Part shown: positions 1 to 7,866 of the stretch, in pieces | Position numbering within the stretch: the first letter of the stretch is position 1 | Layout of the letters: every line of letters begins with the position of its first letter | Assembly: GCA_946998935.1 (NCBI GenBank) | Contig: CAMQBE010000003.1 | Coordinates: forward strand, 1-13,040 | Reading direction: 5' to 3' | DNA: 13,040 nt | Source of the DNA: an uncultured Mycoplasma sp. | GTDB taxonomy: Bacteria; Bacillota_I; Bacilli_A; Mycoplasmatales; Metamycoplasmataceae | Notes under the pieces: generated by a model | Seen by the model: the letters and a program-made list of their open reading frames with translations, nothing else | Databases searched by the model: none | What the model was told of the DNA's origin: nothing | Program-made: the position numbers and the translations under genes

Positions 1-331
1 CATTCGAAGCCAAAGAAGTAGAACGACTTAAGATACCATCAATCATGCCTTCATATTTACCAAAATCTTGATAATGGCCTTCAAGTTCTAAAACTATTTC
101 TAAATTATTAATAATTGTCCCGTCTTCTAAATATCTAATTTTATATTTTGAAGTATTAGTATAAGTTTCTAATAAATCTAGTGTTTCTTGCATTCCGGCT
201 AACATTGAATTATCACGACGTTGGAAAAATTGCAAAACAATAACATTATTTGGATTTACTGTTTCAAGAATTTTTTCAGTTTTGTGAAAATAACTAGAAA
301 TATATTTATCTATCTTTTTGCTACTTTTCAT
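1..331 (-). CDS. Nicotinate phosphoribosyltransferase-like protein, N-terminal part (runs off the window)
   Basis: The first 110 residues of a protein starting at ATG 331-329 and continuing beyond base 1. The enzyme family joins nicotinate to PRPP to give nicotinate mononucleotide, the entry step of NAD salvage in the cytoplasm. The sequence shows a QFFQRRD stretch near residues 35-41 and then, around residues 84-110, a GHYQDFGKYEG segment followed by IDGILSRSTSLASN. This matches the pattern in nicotinate/quinolinate-type phosphoribosyltransferases of mycoplasmas and archaea (a beta-strand 'EGxYxDFGxYE', then a helix with an ARxTSxATN-like end). The PRPP-binding half lies outside the window. 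The ribosome binding site is weak (GAACGG about 8 bases upstream). It is transcribed away from the permease at 447. The family call is from recognition of these motifs; nicotinate specificity is inferred. Confidence 0.72.
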   Translation of the reverse strand, partial: MKSSKKIDKYISSYFHKTEKILETVNPNNVIVLQFFQRRDNSMLAGMQETLDLLETYTNTSKYKIRYLEDGTIINNLEIVLELEGHYQDFGKYEGMIDGILSRSTSLASN

Positions 332-404
332 ATTTTTTATCCGTTCTTTTATTGATATAAATATTAAAAATTATTATTAAATAAGTACATCTATTATATT
401 ATTG

Positions 405-410
405 ATTATA
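405..410 (-). promoter_or_regulatory. Candidate -10 box for the nicotinate phosphoribosyltransferase-like gene
   Basis: Read on the minus strand this is a perfect TATAAT, 74 bases upstream of the start codon. A second TATAAT lies at 398-393. Neither has a recognisable -35 box; mycoplasma promoters often rely mainly on the -10. Given the AT content, chance matches are possible. Confidence 0.3.
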
Positions 411-423
411 GTATTTAATACTA
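409..423. promoter_or_regulatory. Perfect palindrome in divergent intergenic region, possible operator
   Basis: TAGTATT T AATACTA is a 7+1+7 perfect inverted repeat. It overlaps the candidate minus-strand -10 box at 405-410 and lies 24 bases upstream of the permease start. Such a position would suit a dyad operator acting on either gene. It is AT-rich, so it may be accidental. Confidence 0.3.
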
Positions 424-446
424 ATTAGCATGCTGAAGGAGGAAAA

Positions 447-2099
447 ATGAAAGTAAAAGTTGCTAAAAAAGTCGGTTTTTTCTTCGCTTTAACTATGCTT
501 ATAGGTTCTGTTGTTGGTATTGGTATATTTTTTAAAAATGACTCAATTGCAAAAGCAAATAATCATAATGGTATCTCGTGGCTATTAACTTGAATTATTT
601 CAGGGCTAATTTCATTATGCTGTGCATTAAGTTTTAGCGAAATAAGTACTATTAAAAACTCCAAATTGACAGGTTTATCAAATTGAGCTAGCCAAATGAC
701 ATCCAAAAAAATTGGCTACACGATTACTTTTAATTACACCTTTTTATATGGAACATTATTGCTTTGTGCTTTAAGTCTATTTACAGCTGAAACTTTGCAT
801 TATTTTATTAACCAGTGCGCCGGTGGTTCATTAGATATTTCCCCAAGATACTTGCCTTTGAGTGCACTATTGCTATTCGCTTTTTTCTTTAGCTTAATGA
901 TGATTAGTTTAAAAAATAGTGAAATTATCCAAAAAGTCGGAACAATAATTAAATTCATTCCACTAATAATGGCTATTTTAATTGGAATTATTTTAGCCAA
1001 AAACAATTACAATAATACTTCGTCAACTGACTATAAAAATGCTTTTAAACATCAAGCTATCAATTGAGACTCTTTTAAGGGTATGATTATTGCTTTACCT
1101 GGAGCTTTATTTGCTTATGATGCTTTTTTAGCTGTTGGTAGTATTGGCAATAACATGGAAAAAGCCGAAAAGAAAATGCCTTTTGTTGTTTTAATTGGTA
1201 TGACAACAGTCATTATTACTTACTGCTTAATTGCTATTTCAAGTGTGCTTCATAATGCAGGGGTAGTACAAAATATTTTTGATGCAACCTTGAATAAAGA
1301 TGGCAACAGTAAATTAACTAAAGGAATTAGTATCACTTTTTCATTATTATTATTTGTTTCAGCTTTTAGTGTTTTAAATGGCATGACTATAGCAGTATCA
1401 CATGATATAAATAATGCTATCAATATTGCTTTAATACCTGGAGCTAATAAGCTAAGAAATAAATATAACTTAAGAAAATGCGTTATTATCTATGTTGTTT
1501 CTATTTACACAATTTTCTGACTGTTTTTCTCAATAATAATTTGAAGCACAAATAGTGATATTACTGTTGATAGTGTTTCTAATTTACCAACATTAGTTTT
1601 CTTTAATATATATGCTTTTATTATTATTTTATATTTAAAAAATCGTTCAAAACTTGAAACTATAAAGATGAACAAAATTGTATTTTGAATTATTTCAATA
1701 TTTGCAATTATAGGTTCTTTTGGGGCAAATTTAATCTATGTAATAAGCTTAATTGAATCAATAGTAGAAAACGAAAATACTTCATGAGGTTTATTCTATG
1801 ATAATAATCTAAAAGCACCTCGTTATATTGAATTAATTATCTACTTAACATATTGATTATTATTCTTCATTTTACCAATAATAAATTATGCAATTATTAA
1901 AGCTGTTGAAAAAAGAAATGTTATAGATGAATGAGACCACTTGAATGATATAGATCTCAATTATGTTGCTCTATTTACTAATGTCAAATTAAACGACAAA
2001 ATGAATGCTAAAGAATATCAAGATGTTTTATTCGAAGAATATAAAATAGAAACGAATTCAACTATAGAACAGAAAGAAAAAGAAAATCAAGCTAACTAA
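447..2099 (+). CDS. APC-family amino acid permease
   Basis: A 550-residue integral membrane protein with about 12 hydrophobic segments. The first, near residues 8-29, carries the motif IGSVVGIGIFF, the TM1 glycine-rich signature of APC-superfamily amino acid transporters. A LPGALFAYDAFLAVGS stretch near residue 217 resembles their TM6 region. The C-terminal ~55 residues are hydrophilic and lie in the cytoplasm by analogy. Substrate cannot be read from sequence. The start is the ATG 5 bases after GAAGGAGG. Several in-frame UGA codons (for example in SNWASQ and INWDSF) must be read as tryptophan; under the standard code the gene would look broken. It diverges from the nicotinate phosphoribosyltransferase-like gene 115 bases away and ends in a terminator that overlaps its last codons. 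Confidence 0.85.
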
Positions 2100-2114
2100 A
2101 AACTTGATTTTTTT
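2083..2114. terminator. Rho-independent terminator at the end of the permease gene
   Basis: AAAATCAAG at 2083-2091 pairs perfectly with CTTGATTTT at 2103-2111 (9 bp, 11-base loop), followed by more T. The left arm lies inside the permease coding sequence and the stop codon (2097-2099) is in the loop. The A-tract on the other side makes it usable for the convergent gene ending at 2118 as well. Confidence 0.8.
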
Positions 2115-2117
2115 AAC

Positions 2118-2633
2118 TTATTTTTCAATCTTTTTCTTCCAGTTGTTAATTAACTTAACAACTTCTTTTTTATAGCTATCATCTCCTGGATAGCCAACCA
2201 CTAAATGGCCATGTTCTTTAATTTTGCCTACCAACATTAAGTTTCTATATAAATGATTATCGCCTGTGCCAATATAACGCATATCAGTTATAACGCCAAT
2301 AATTAAACGAGGGAACTTAATCTTATGTTCTTCTTCAAATTCAGCCATAACACCATAAGCCATGATTTCTGCTGCTACTCCAACATCCATTGATTGACCA
2401 TCAATACAAGCTACTAAAACATTAGCTACTTTTAACTCTTTTGTGTCTCCTTTTGATATAGAAATATCAGTAATAGTTGCATCATTGTTTTTCTTATCGT
2501 TAATTTCTGCATTACGTTGAGGAACGTAAAACTCAATACCTGTTACTTTTTCAATATATGAAGCAAAATCCTCAGTTCATTTAAAGAATGCATCATTAAA
2601 AAAATGACTTGCAAAATAACCTTTTAATTTCAT
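2118..2633 (-). CDS. Nucleoside 2-deoxyribosyltransferase family protein
   Basis: A 171-residue cytoplasmic protein. The family transfers 2'-deoxyribose between purine or pyrimidine bases through a covalent glutamyl intermediate, without phosphate. Visible motifs: N-terminal GYFASHFFND with a downstream YVPQRNAEIND, then NDATITDIS (about 50-58), and CIDGQSMDVGVAAEI at about 76-90. The last fits the DG-x3-D-x-G-x3-E pattern, with Glu89 the expected nucleophile and Asp78/Asp83 the supporting acids. Length is slightly above the 150-160 of lactobacillus enzymes. The ATG at 2633 follows AAAGGAG by 6 bases; one UGA (FFKWTED) is tryptophan. It lies 311 bases downstream of deoC, so it may be a separate unit, but the deo genes alongside support the assignment. 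Base specificity cannot be told. Confidence 0.82.
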
Positions 2634-2944
2634 ATTTAACTCCTTTATCCAAATCTATTTCAATCATTTTATTATTAAAAATTGCTATCGCAAAATTAAT
2701 ATCTTATTAAATGAAAATATCCCACACATAATTATGTTTCATCTCCATATTCTGATTATTTTGGAGATGAAAACATATAACTTGTAATAATATCTCCACA
2801 AATAATACAATTCAAATTATTATTCGAAAGTTAGAAAAATCAAAGTTCAAAACTTTTGTTTATAAAGAGTACTTAGCTATCCTAAGTGAAGGCACTAAAT
2901 TATAAAAATAACTCGCAAGTTGCAAGCTAATTTTCAAAATAATT
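2634..2944. other. Intergenic region between deoC and the deoxyribosyltransferase gene
   Basis: This 311-base stretch has no convincing gene on either strand. It holds the 11-bp hairpin at 2737-2772 and several smaller dyads: ACTTAG/CTAAGT at 2874-2890 and a CAAAGT/ACTTTTG hairpin near 2840-2857. On the minus strand the latter is followed by ATTTTTC and could be a weak terminator for the deo operon. I see no strong -10/-35 pair for the downstream gene. Confidence 0.5.
2737..2772. repeat. 11-bp inverted repeat (stem-loop) ahead of the deoxyribosyltransferase gene
   Basis: TTTCATCTCCA (2737-2747) and TGGAGATGAAA (2762-2772) are exact reverse complements around a 14-base loop. Pairing can continue outward for about four more base pairs (ATTATG side with CATA) past one bulged A. 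Neither side carries a T-run, so it is not a classic terminator. In the minus-strand direction it would sit about 100 bases upstream of the deoxyribosyltransferase start, inside any read-through deoC transcript or long leader. Confidence 0.6.
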
Positions 2945-3613
2945 TTAGTAGCTACCTTTTGAACCATCTGTTTTACCAGTAATAATAGATACTGAACGAC
3001 TTGTACCAAAACGGTTGGCACCAGCTTTAGCCATAGCCACCATATCATCATAGTTACTAATACCACCAGCAGCTTTAATTAATAATTTATCACCGCAAAC
3101 ACTTTTCATGATTTTAACATCATTTAAGTTAGCACCACGAGTTGAAAAACCTGTTGAAGTTTTAATAAATTCAGCTCCGGATTTCATAACTATTTTAGTT
3201 ACTTCTTCAATTTCATCATCTGTTAATAAAGCTGTTTCAACAATAACTTTTAATGTATGTTTACCACAAGCTTTTTTAACTTCTTTAATGTCATTTAAAA
3301 CATAGTCATAATCTTTGTCTTTTAATTTACCTATTTCTATAACCATGTCAATTTCATCAGCACCAGCTTTAATAGCTTCAGCTGCTTCAAAAGCTTTAAC
3401 ACTTGAAAGGCAAGCACCAAGAGGAAAACCTACAACTGTGGTAATGCCAACACCTGAGCCTTTAAGTGCTTTTTTGCAATATGCAATGTATGAAGAATTA
3501 ACACATACTGTTTTAAATTTATATTCAATAGCTTCTTTTAAAAGTTTATCAATTTGAGCTTGAGTAGCTTCTGCTTTTAAAAGAGTGTGATCAATCATTT
3601 GATTGTAATCCAT
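2945..3613 (-). CDS. deoC: Deoxyribose-phosphate aldolase
   Basis: Splits 2-deoxyribose 5-phosphate into glyceraldehyde 3-phosphate and acetaldehyde, feeding deoxynucleoside sugar into glycolysis. The 222-residue protein is the usual length for the class I TIM-barrel enzyme. Seen in it: the N-terminal DHTLLKAEAT, VNSSY near 38-42, GFPLGA at 62-67, DEIDMVI with Asp89, the FIKTSTGF block with Schiff-base Lys151, the IKAAGGI block with Lys180, and the phosphate-binding GTSRS near the C terminus. The ATG at 3613 follows AAGGAG by 7 bases. It starts only 10 bases after deoA stops, so the two are co-transcribed and probably translated from one message with deoD. Confidence 0.95.
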   Translation of the reverse strand: MDYNQMIDHTLLKAEATQAQIDKLLKEAIEYKFKTVCVNSSYIAYCKKALKGSGVGITTVVGFPLGACLSSVKAFEAAEAIKAGADEIDMVIEIGKLKDKDYDYVLNDIKEVKKACGKHTLKVIVETALLTDDEIEEVTKIVMKSGAEFIKTSTGFSTRGANLNDVKIMKSVCGDKLLIKAAGGISNYDDMVAMAKAGANRFGTSRSVSIITGKTDGSKGSY

Positions 3614-3623
3614 TTTAATCTCC

Positions 3624-4922
3624 TTATTTTAATCTATCAATAATAATATCGTTTTTAACTTGTTTATCTTGAATTTTGTAACCTTTAGATAATTCTTTTA
3701 CTAATTCAGGATCAATTTCTTTTGATGAATAAAGAGTGAATAGTAAATCACCTTTATTAACTTTATCATTAGTTTTTTTATTTAATGTAATACCAGCTTC
3801 AAAGTCAATTGAATCTTCTTTAGTAGCACGACCTGCGCCAAGTTTCATAGCAACAATACCAAAAACTAATGAGTCATGAATTTCTAAATATCCACTTTCA
3901 GTAGCCTTGACTTCAAGTTTATGAGTAGGATGTCAAAATTTATTAAAGTCTTTAAGTATTTCAGCATCACCGCCTTGGAGTTTGACAAATTCATAGAATT
4001 TTTCTAAAGCTTTACCATTTTTTATCACTTCATCAACAAGCTTAATTCCTTGTTCATGATTTTTAACAATTTTTGCTTGTTCCAGCATAGTTGAGCATGA
4101 AGAATAAATTAATTCCTTAAAGTCTTTAGGTCCTTTACCTTGTAAAGTTCTAATAGCTTCAATAACTTCGTTTTTGTTACCTATTTCACAACCTAACGGG
4201 CGATTCATGTTAGTGATTTCAGCTCTAACACCAACATTTAACTTTTTACCAATGTTAATCATAGTTTTTGCAAGTAATTTAGCATCTTTTATAGTTTTCA
4301 TAAAAGCACCTTTACCACATTTAACATCTAATAAGATTGCATCTGCGCCTGTAGCTAATTTCTTAGACATAATGCTTGAAGCAATCAAAGGTATTGATTG
4401 AACACATGATGTAACATCTCTAAGAGCATAAAGTTTTTTATCAGCTGGAACTAAAGCTGCTGATTGTCCCATAACAGCAATTTTATGTTTTTTAACTTGT
4501 TCAATAAATTGTCTATCAGTTAATTCAACATGAAAACCTGGAATTGATTCAAGTTTATCAATAGTACCACCTGTATGGCCTAAACCGCGGCCAGACATTT
4601 TAGCAACTGGTGCACCAATAGCAGCACAAATAGGAGCTATTGCTAAAGTAGCTTTATCGCCTACGCCACCTGTTGAATGTTTATCAACTTTAATACCAGG
4701 TATTTCTGATAAGTCCATAACTTCACCTGAAAGCATCATTACTTTAGTGAATGTTGCAAGTTCACTAGTAGTCATGCCATTAAACATTACAGCCATTAAA
4801 AAAGCAGACATTTGATAATCAGGTGTAGTGCCATTTACATAAGAAGTAATTAAGAATTCAATTTCTTCTTTTGTTAAGGTTTTTTTGTTTCTTTTTTTGT
4901 CAATTAAATCAACAACACGCAT
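3624..4922 (-). CDS. deoA: Pyrimidine-nucleoside (thymidine) phosphorylase
   Basis: Phosphorolysis of thymidine/deoxyuridine (and perhaps uridine) to free base plus (deoxy)ribose 1-phosphate. The 432-residue protein has the family length and layout: a helical alpha domain broken by the large alpha/beta domain and a C-terminal domain (about 335-432). VDKHSTGGVGDK at 79-90 is the phosphate-binding stretch, and SGRGLGHTGGTIDKLE at 110-125 is the thymidine/pyrimidine phosphorylase signature. An in-frame UGA near 3930 (NKFWHPTH) is tryptophan; with the standard code the gene would split in two. The start follows AAGGAG by 7 bases. It lies between deoD (45 bases upstream) and deoC (10 bases downstream). 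Whether it prefers thymidine or accepts uridine cannot be judged. Confidence 0.94.
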
Positions 4923-4967
4923 AATAATCTCCTTCTTAAGATTTTACTAATAATGCTATAGAGCAGA

Positions 4968-5672
4968 TTATTTAGCAACTCCTAAGGCAACTTTCATCAT
5001 GTCAGTGAAAGCTAATTGTCTTTCTTCTGGAGTAGTTTCTTCTTTTGTGATTAAATTGTCGCTAACTGTTAATAAACAAGCGGCGTTTTTACCTAAAACT
5101 TGTGCATTTGTGAATAGTGCATAAGATTCCATTTCAACAGCTAAAGCTTGTGATTCATCAATACGTTGTTGAAGTGGAATTGGTGAGTAAAACACATCTG
5201 AAGAGTGAACTCTACCAAATACTAATTTAATGTTTTGTTTTTCAGCAGATTTAATTAATAAGTTATTTAATTTCTTTGAAGGTTTAGCAATTTTTGAAGC
5301 TTTGCCTAACATGATTTTTCTATATGAAGGTGAATCAGCATAAGCTTCAGTTGCTAATAAAGTTGCATATAAAGGTAATTCTTTTACATATGCACCTGTT
5401 GAACCAATACGGATGATATTTTCAACATCATAAAATTTAAATAGTTCATAAGAATAGATACCCATTGAAGGGCAGCCCATACCTGAACCTGCAATGGTCA
5501 CAGGTTTACCTTTGAAGGTACCAGTATACATAAACATGTTTCTTACAGAAGAAACTAATTTATATCCTGGATCTAAAAATTTTTCAGCAATAAACTTGGC
5601 TCTTAATGGATCGCCTGGCATTAAAACTGTTTTAGCAATTTCGCCAGCTTTCGCGCTAATATGTGGAGTCAT
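4968..5672 (-). CDS. deoD: Purine-nucleoside phosphorylase, hexameric DeoD type
   Basis: Phosphorolysis of purine (deoxy)nucleosides to base plus (deoxy)ribose 1-phosphate; the freed hypoxanthine or guanine can go to Hpt encoded further along. At 234 residues it has the size of the bacterial homohexameric enzyme. Visible: the TPHI start with His4, MPGDPLRAKFIA with Gly20 and Arg24, VRNMF with Arg44, the GSGMGCPSMGIYSYEL block, RIGSTGAY with the phosphate-binding Arg88/Ser91, VEMESYALF with the ribose-binding Glu, and VSDNL with the catalytic Asp. The ATG follows CGAGGAAAA. It is the first gene of the deoD-deoA-deoC operon and diverges from pfkA across 260 bases. Confidence 0.95.
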   Translation of the reverse strand: MTPHISAKAGEIAKTVLMPGDPLRAKFIAEKFLDPGYKLVSSVRNMFMYTGTFKGKPVTIAGSGMGCPSMGIYSYELFKFYDVENIIRIGSTGAYVKELPLYATLLATEAYADSPSYRKIMLGKASKIAKPSKKLNNLLIKSAEKQNIKLVFGRVHSSDVFYSPIPLQQRIDESQALAVEMESYALFTNAQVLGKNAACLLTVSDNLITKEETTPEERQLAFTDMMKVALGVAK

Positions 5673-5691
5673 TTTTCCTCGTTTCTATAAT

Positions 5692-5720
5692 AAAATAATT
5701 GTAATTTAAATAAGTATCAA
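5692..5720 (-). promoter_or_regulatory. Candidate promoter for the deo operon
   Basis: On the minus strand TTGATA (5720-5715) lies 17 bases before TATTTT (5697-5692), about 20 bases upstream of the deoD start. The -35 and spacing are good, the -10 is imperfect, and AT-rich sequence makes chance matches likely. Confidence 0.33.
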
Positions 5721-5747
5721 TTTAACATGAATCTGATAACGTGCGAT

Positions 5748-5780
5748 TCAAATGATGCTAAATTGACATAGTCCATTTGA
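5748..5780. repeat. Inverted repeat in the deoD-pfkA divergent region
   Basis: TCAAATG (5748-5754) and CATTTGA (5774-5780) are exact reverse complements separated by 19 bases. They lie upstream of the candidate deo promoter and could be paired half-sites for a regulator, but 7-base arms at this spacing can arise by chance. Confidence 0.25.
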
Positions 5781-5932
5781 GAACTATCCATAAATATATT
5801 ATCATAAAGTTAGTTCATATTAATACTTATTATTAGTATAGAAGGCTGCAAAAAAATGCAATTTTATAGGCATAAATGTTTTTAGATTAAAATATATGCA
5901 TTATTTAAGTAAGTGCAATGCGGAGGATACAT

Positions 5933-6925
5933 ATGATTAAAAAAGTTGCAGTCTTAACATCTGGCGGTGACGCTCCAGGTATGAATAGTGCTGTTAGAGC
6001 GGTTATTAAAGAGGCTAAATTAAAAGGCATTGAACCATATATAGTTTATGGTGGTTATCACGGCTTAGTTGAAAATAAGATAATACATAGCAATGAAGTT
6101 AGTTTAGATTTCTTCAACTCTTTAGGCGGAACTTGTATTTTTTCAACAAGATATGACGATTTTAAAGAAAACGGAGTTATTGAACAAGCGGCCCAAAATT
6201 TAAAAAATCGTGGTATTGAAGCTTTAGTAGTAATTGGCGGAGATGGATCATACAAAGGTGCTCAAAATTTAGCAAACTTTGATATCAAAACCGTAAGTAT
6301 CCCTGGAACTATTGACAATGATATCCCATGAACAGATTTTTCAATCGGTTTTGATACAGCATTAAATACAGCAGTTAAAGCTATTGATGCTATTAGAGAT
6401 ACCGCAAATAGTCATAGACGCATCATGATAGTTGAAGTCATGGGCAATAAATGTGGTGACTTAGCACTTTTTAGTGGTTTAGCCACTGGAGCCGAAATCA
6501 TTTCAACTTCAGAATGTCCTATCCCTGAAGATAAATTAATTGAAATGGCAAAAAAGATTTCTTTGGAAAAGAAACCTACATTATGAAACAACATTTGTAT
6601 AGTAGTTTCAGAACATTTATATAATGTCTATGAACTAGCTAAAAAAATTGAAAAAGTAACAAACCGTGCAACTCGTGCTTCTATTCTTTCATATATCCAA
6701 CGTGGTGGAGCGCCTACAGCTTGAGAAAGAGCGCATGCTACTATGTTCGGTATGAAAGCTATTCAAGCTTTAGCAAATGGTGAAAGTAATGTTGCTATCT
6801 CTTTAACTAATAACCAATTTATTACTATTCCTATTGCTGATGTTTTAAAACCTAATTACAACCGTAAAAAAGAAAGTAAAAGATGAGCAGTTGAATTCAA
6901 CAAAATGAATAGCATAATTGACTAA
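5933..6925 (+). CDS. pfkA: ATP-dependent 6-phosphofructokinase
   Basis: Phosphorylates fructose 6-phosphate to fructose 1,6-bisphosphate, the committed step of glycolysis. The 330-residue protein shows [10 protein letters not shown] at 9-18 (ATP site), [10 protein letters not shown] at 101-110 with Asp104 (Mg-ATP), PGTIDNDI at 124-131 with the catalytic base Asp128, and [12 protein letters not shown] and [16 protein letters not shown] (fructose phosphate and effector contacts). I chose ATG 5933, 6 bases after GGAGG at 5922-5926. An in-frame ATG at 5918 precedes that ribosome binding site and would add only MRRIH. UGA is tryptophan in IPWTDF, TLWNN, TAWER and KRWAV. Single-gene unit closed by a terminator at its stop codon. 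Confidence 0.95.
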
Positions 6926-6947
6926 GCAAAGAAATTTGCTTTTTTTA
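6925..6947 (+). terminator. Rho-independent terminator of pfkA
   Basis: AGCAAA (6925-6930), a GAAA tetraloop and TTTGCT (6935-6940) form a perfect 6-bp hairpin followed directly by a T-tract. The stem begins at the last base of the pfkA stop codon. Confidence 0.85.
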
Positions 6948-7040
6948 TTGCTTTTTTTGTCTTTTGATAGAATTAATATGCAATGTGCTTATTTATTAAG
7001 TTCATAATTAATAATAAAAGATAAACTGAAGGAGGACAAA

Positions 7041-7856
7041 ATGAAAAAGCCTATTGTTTTTAGCGACGTTGATGGTACTTTATACGAAAAAGATTGTTAT
7101 GTTTCTAACTTTAATTTAGAAATTTTAAGACGCCCTGACATATGCTTTAATATTGCCACAGGCAATCCTATTTGCCCACGTATGAAAAAATTAGCAAAAT
7201 TAACTGAAGTTGATTATGTTATTGGATCATCAGGAACACAAATTTATGATTTTCAAAAAGATAAAATTATTCATGAAGAATATTTAGATCCTAAAATTGT
7301 TAAAAAAGTTTTTGAATTAATTCAAAAATACAAAATCTCAGCTGGTGCTTGATCAAGCAAGATTTTTTACAAATTCCGTGAAGAAGATAATGAATTCTTA
7401 AACATGATCTATTATAGATACGAAAACTTTGACCAATTCACTCTTTACAAAGCCGGAGATAAAATTCTTCCAATTTGCAAAATTGAAGTTTATTTTGAAA
7501 ATACACCTAATGTTGATCAATTCCAAGCTGAATTGGATAAATTAGGTATTAGATACTTAAGAACTCATATGAATCTTGAAATTATCAAAGAAGGTTGATC
7601 AAAAGGTAAAGCTATTCTTTGAATGCTTGACAATATCTTTGCTGAATCAAGAGCAGATGAAATTATGGTTATTGGTGATAGTGAAAATGATAATTCAATG
7701 TTTAGAAGATTCCATTATGCATATGCAATGGATAATGCAAAAGATGAAGTTAAATCTAGAGCAACATTTGTAACTAAAGGCGTTGGAGAACATGGCTTAG
7801 GTATTGCTATTTTGGACTACTTAAGCAAACTAAATGCTGAAGAAAACAAAAAATAA
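7041..7856 (+). CDS. Cof-type HAD-IIB family phosphatase
   Basis: A 271-residue haloacid dehalogenase-superfamily hydrolase, presumably acting on a small phosphorylated metabolite in the cytoplasm. All four motifs are present: FSDVDGT with nucleophile Asp9 and acid/base Asp11; IATGN with Thr40; the SKGKAI lysine at about 188-190; and IGDSENDNSMF with Asp213/Asp217 for Mg. The type IIB cap lies between residues ~85 and ~185. Mycoplasmas carry several such Cof-like paralogs, and the substrate cannot be predicted from sequence. The ATG follows GAAGGAGG by 6 bases. UGA encodes tryptophan at GAWSS, EGWSK and LWML. The stop is 10 bases before the obg start, so both are probably one operon; a functional link with Obg is not implied. 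Confidence 0.9.
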
Positions 7857-7866
7857 GGAGTAAAAC

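Noticed and set aside
1065..1082. Apparent breaks by TGA in the permease (also in deoA, pfkA, HAD gene, obg, NagB-like gene, hpt, kinases)
   Set aside because: TGA codons fall at tryptophan-like positions in many independent genes with no frame change, so they show the mycoplasma code (UGA = Trp), not pseudogenes or frameshifts.
2681..2697. TTGC/GCAA mini-hairpin followed by T-rich sequence
   Set aside because: Only four paired bases; too weak to call a terminator.
2634..2760. Purine or 2'-deoxyguanosine riboswitch ahead of the deoxyribosyltransferase or deoD
   Set aside because: Considered because such riboswitches occur in Mollicutes, but I could not find the conserved three-way junction core in either leader.
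2860..3066. Open frame on the minus strand overlapping deoC
   Set aside because: It is a different frame of deoC with low-complexity translation and no ribosome binding site; deoC is clearly the real gene. Other overlapping frames across deoA, deoD and pfkA were rejected for the same reason.
5918..5932. Upstream ATG for pfkA adding MRRIH
   Set aside because: It lies before the GGAGG ribosome binding site, and the family N terminus begins at [13 protein letters not shown] (ATG 5933).
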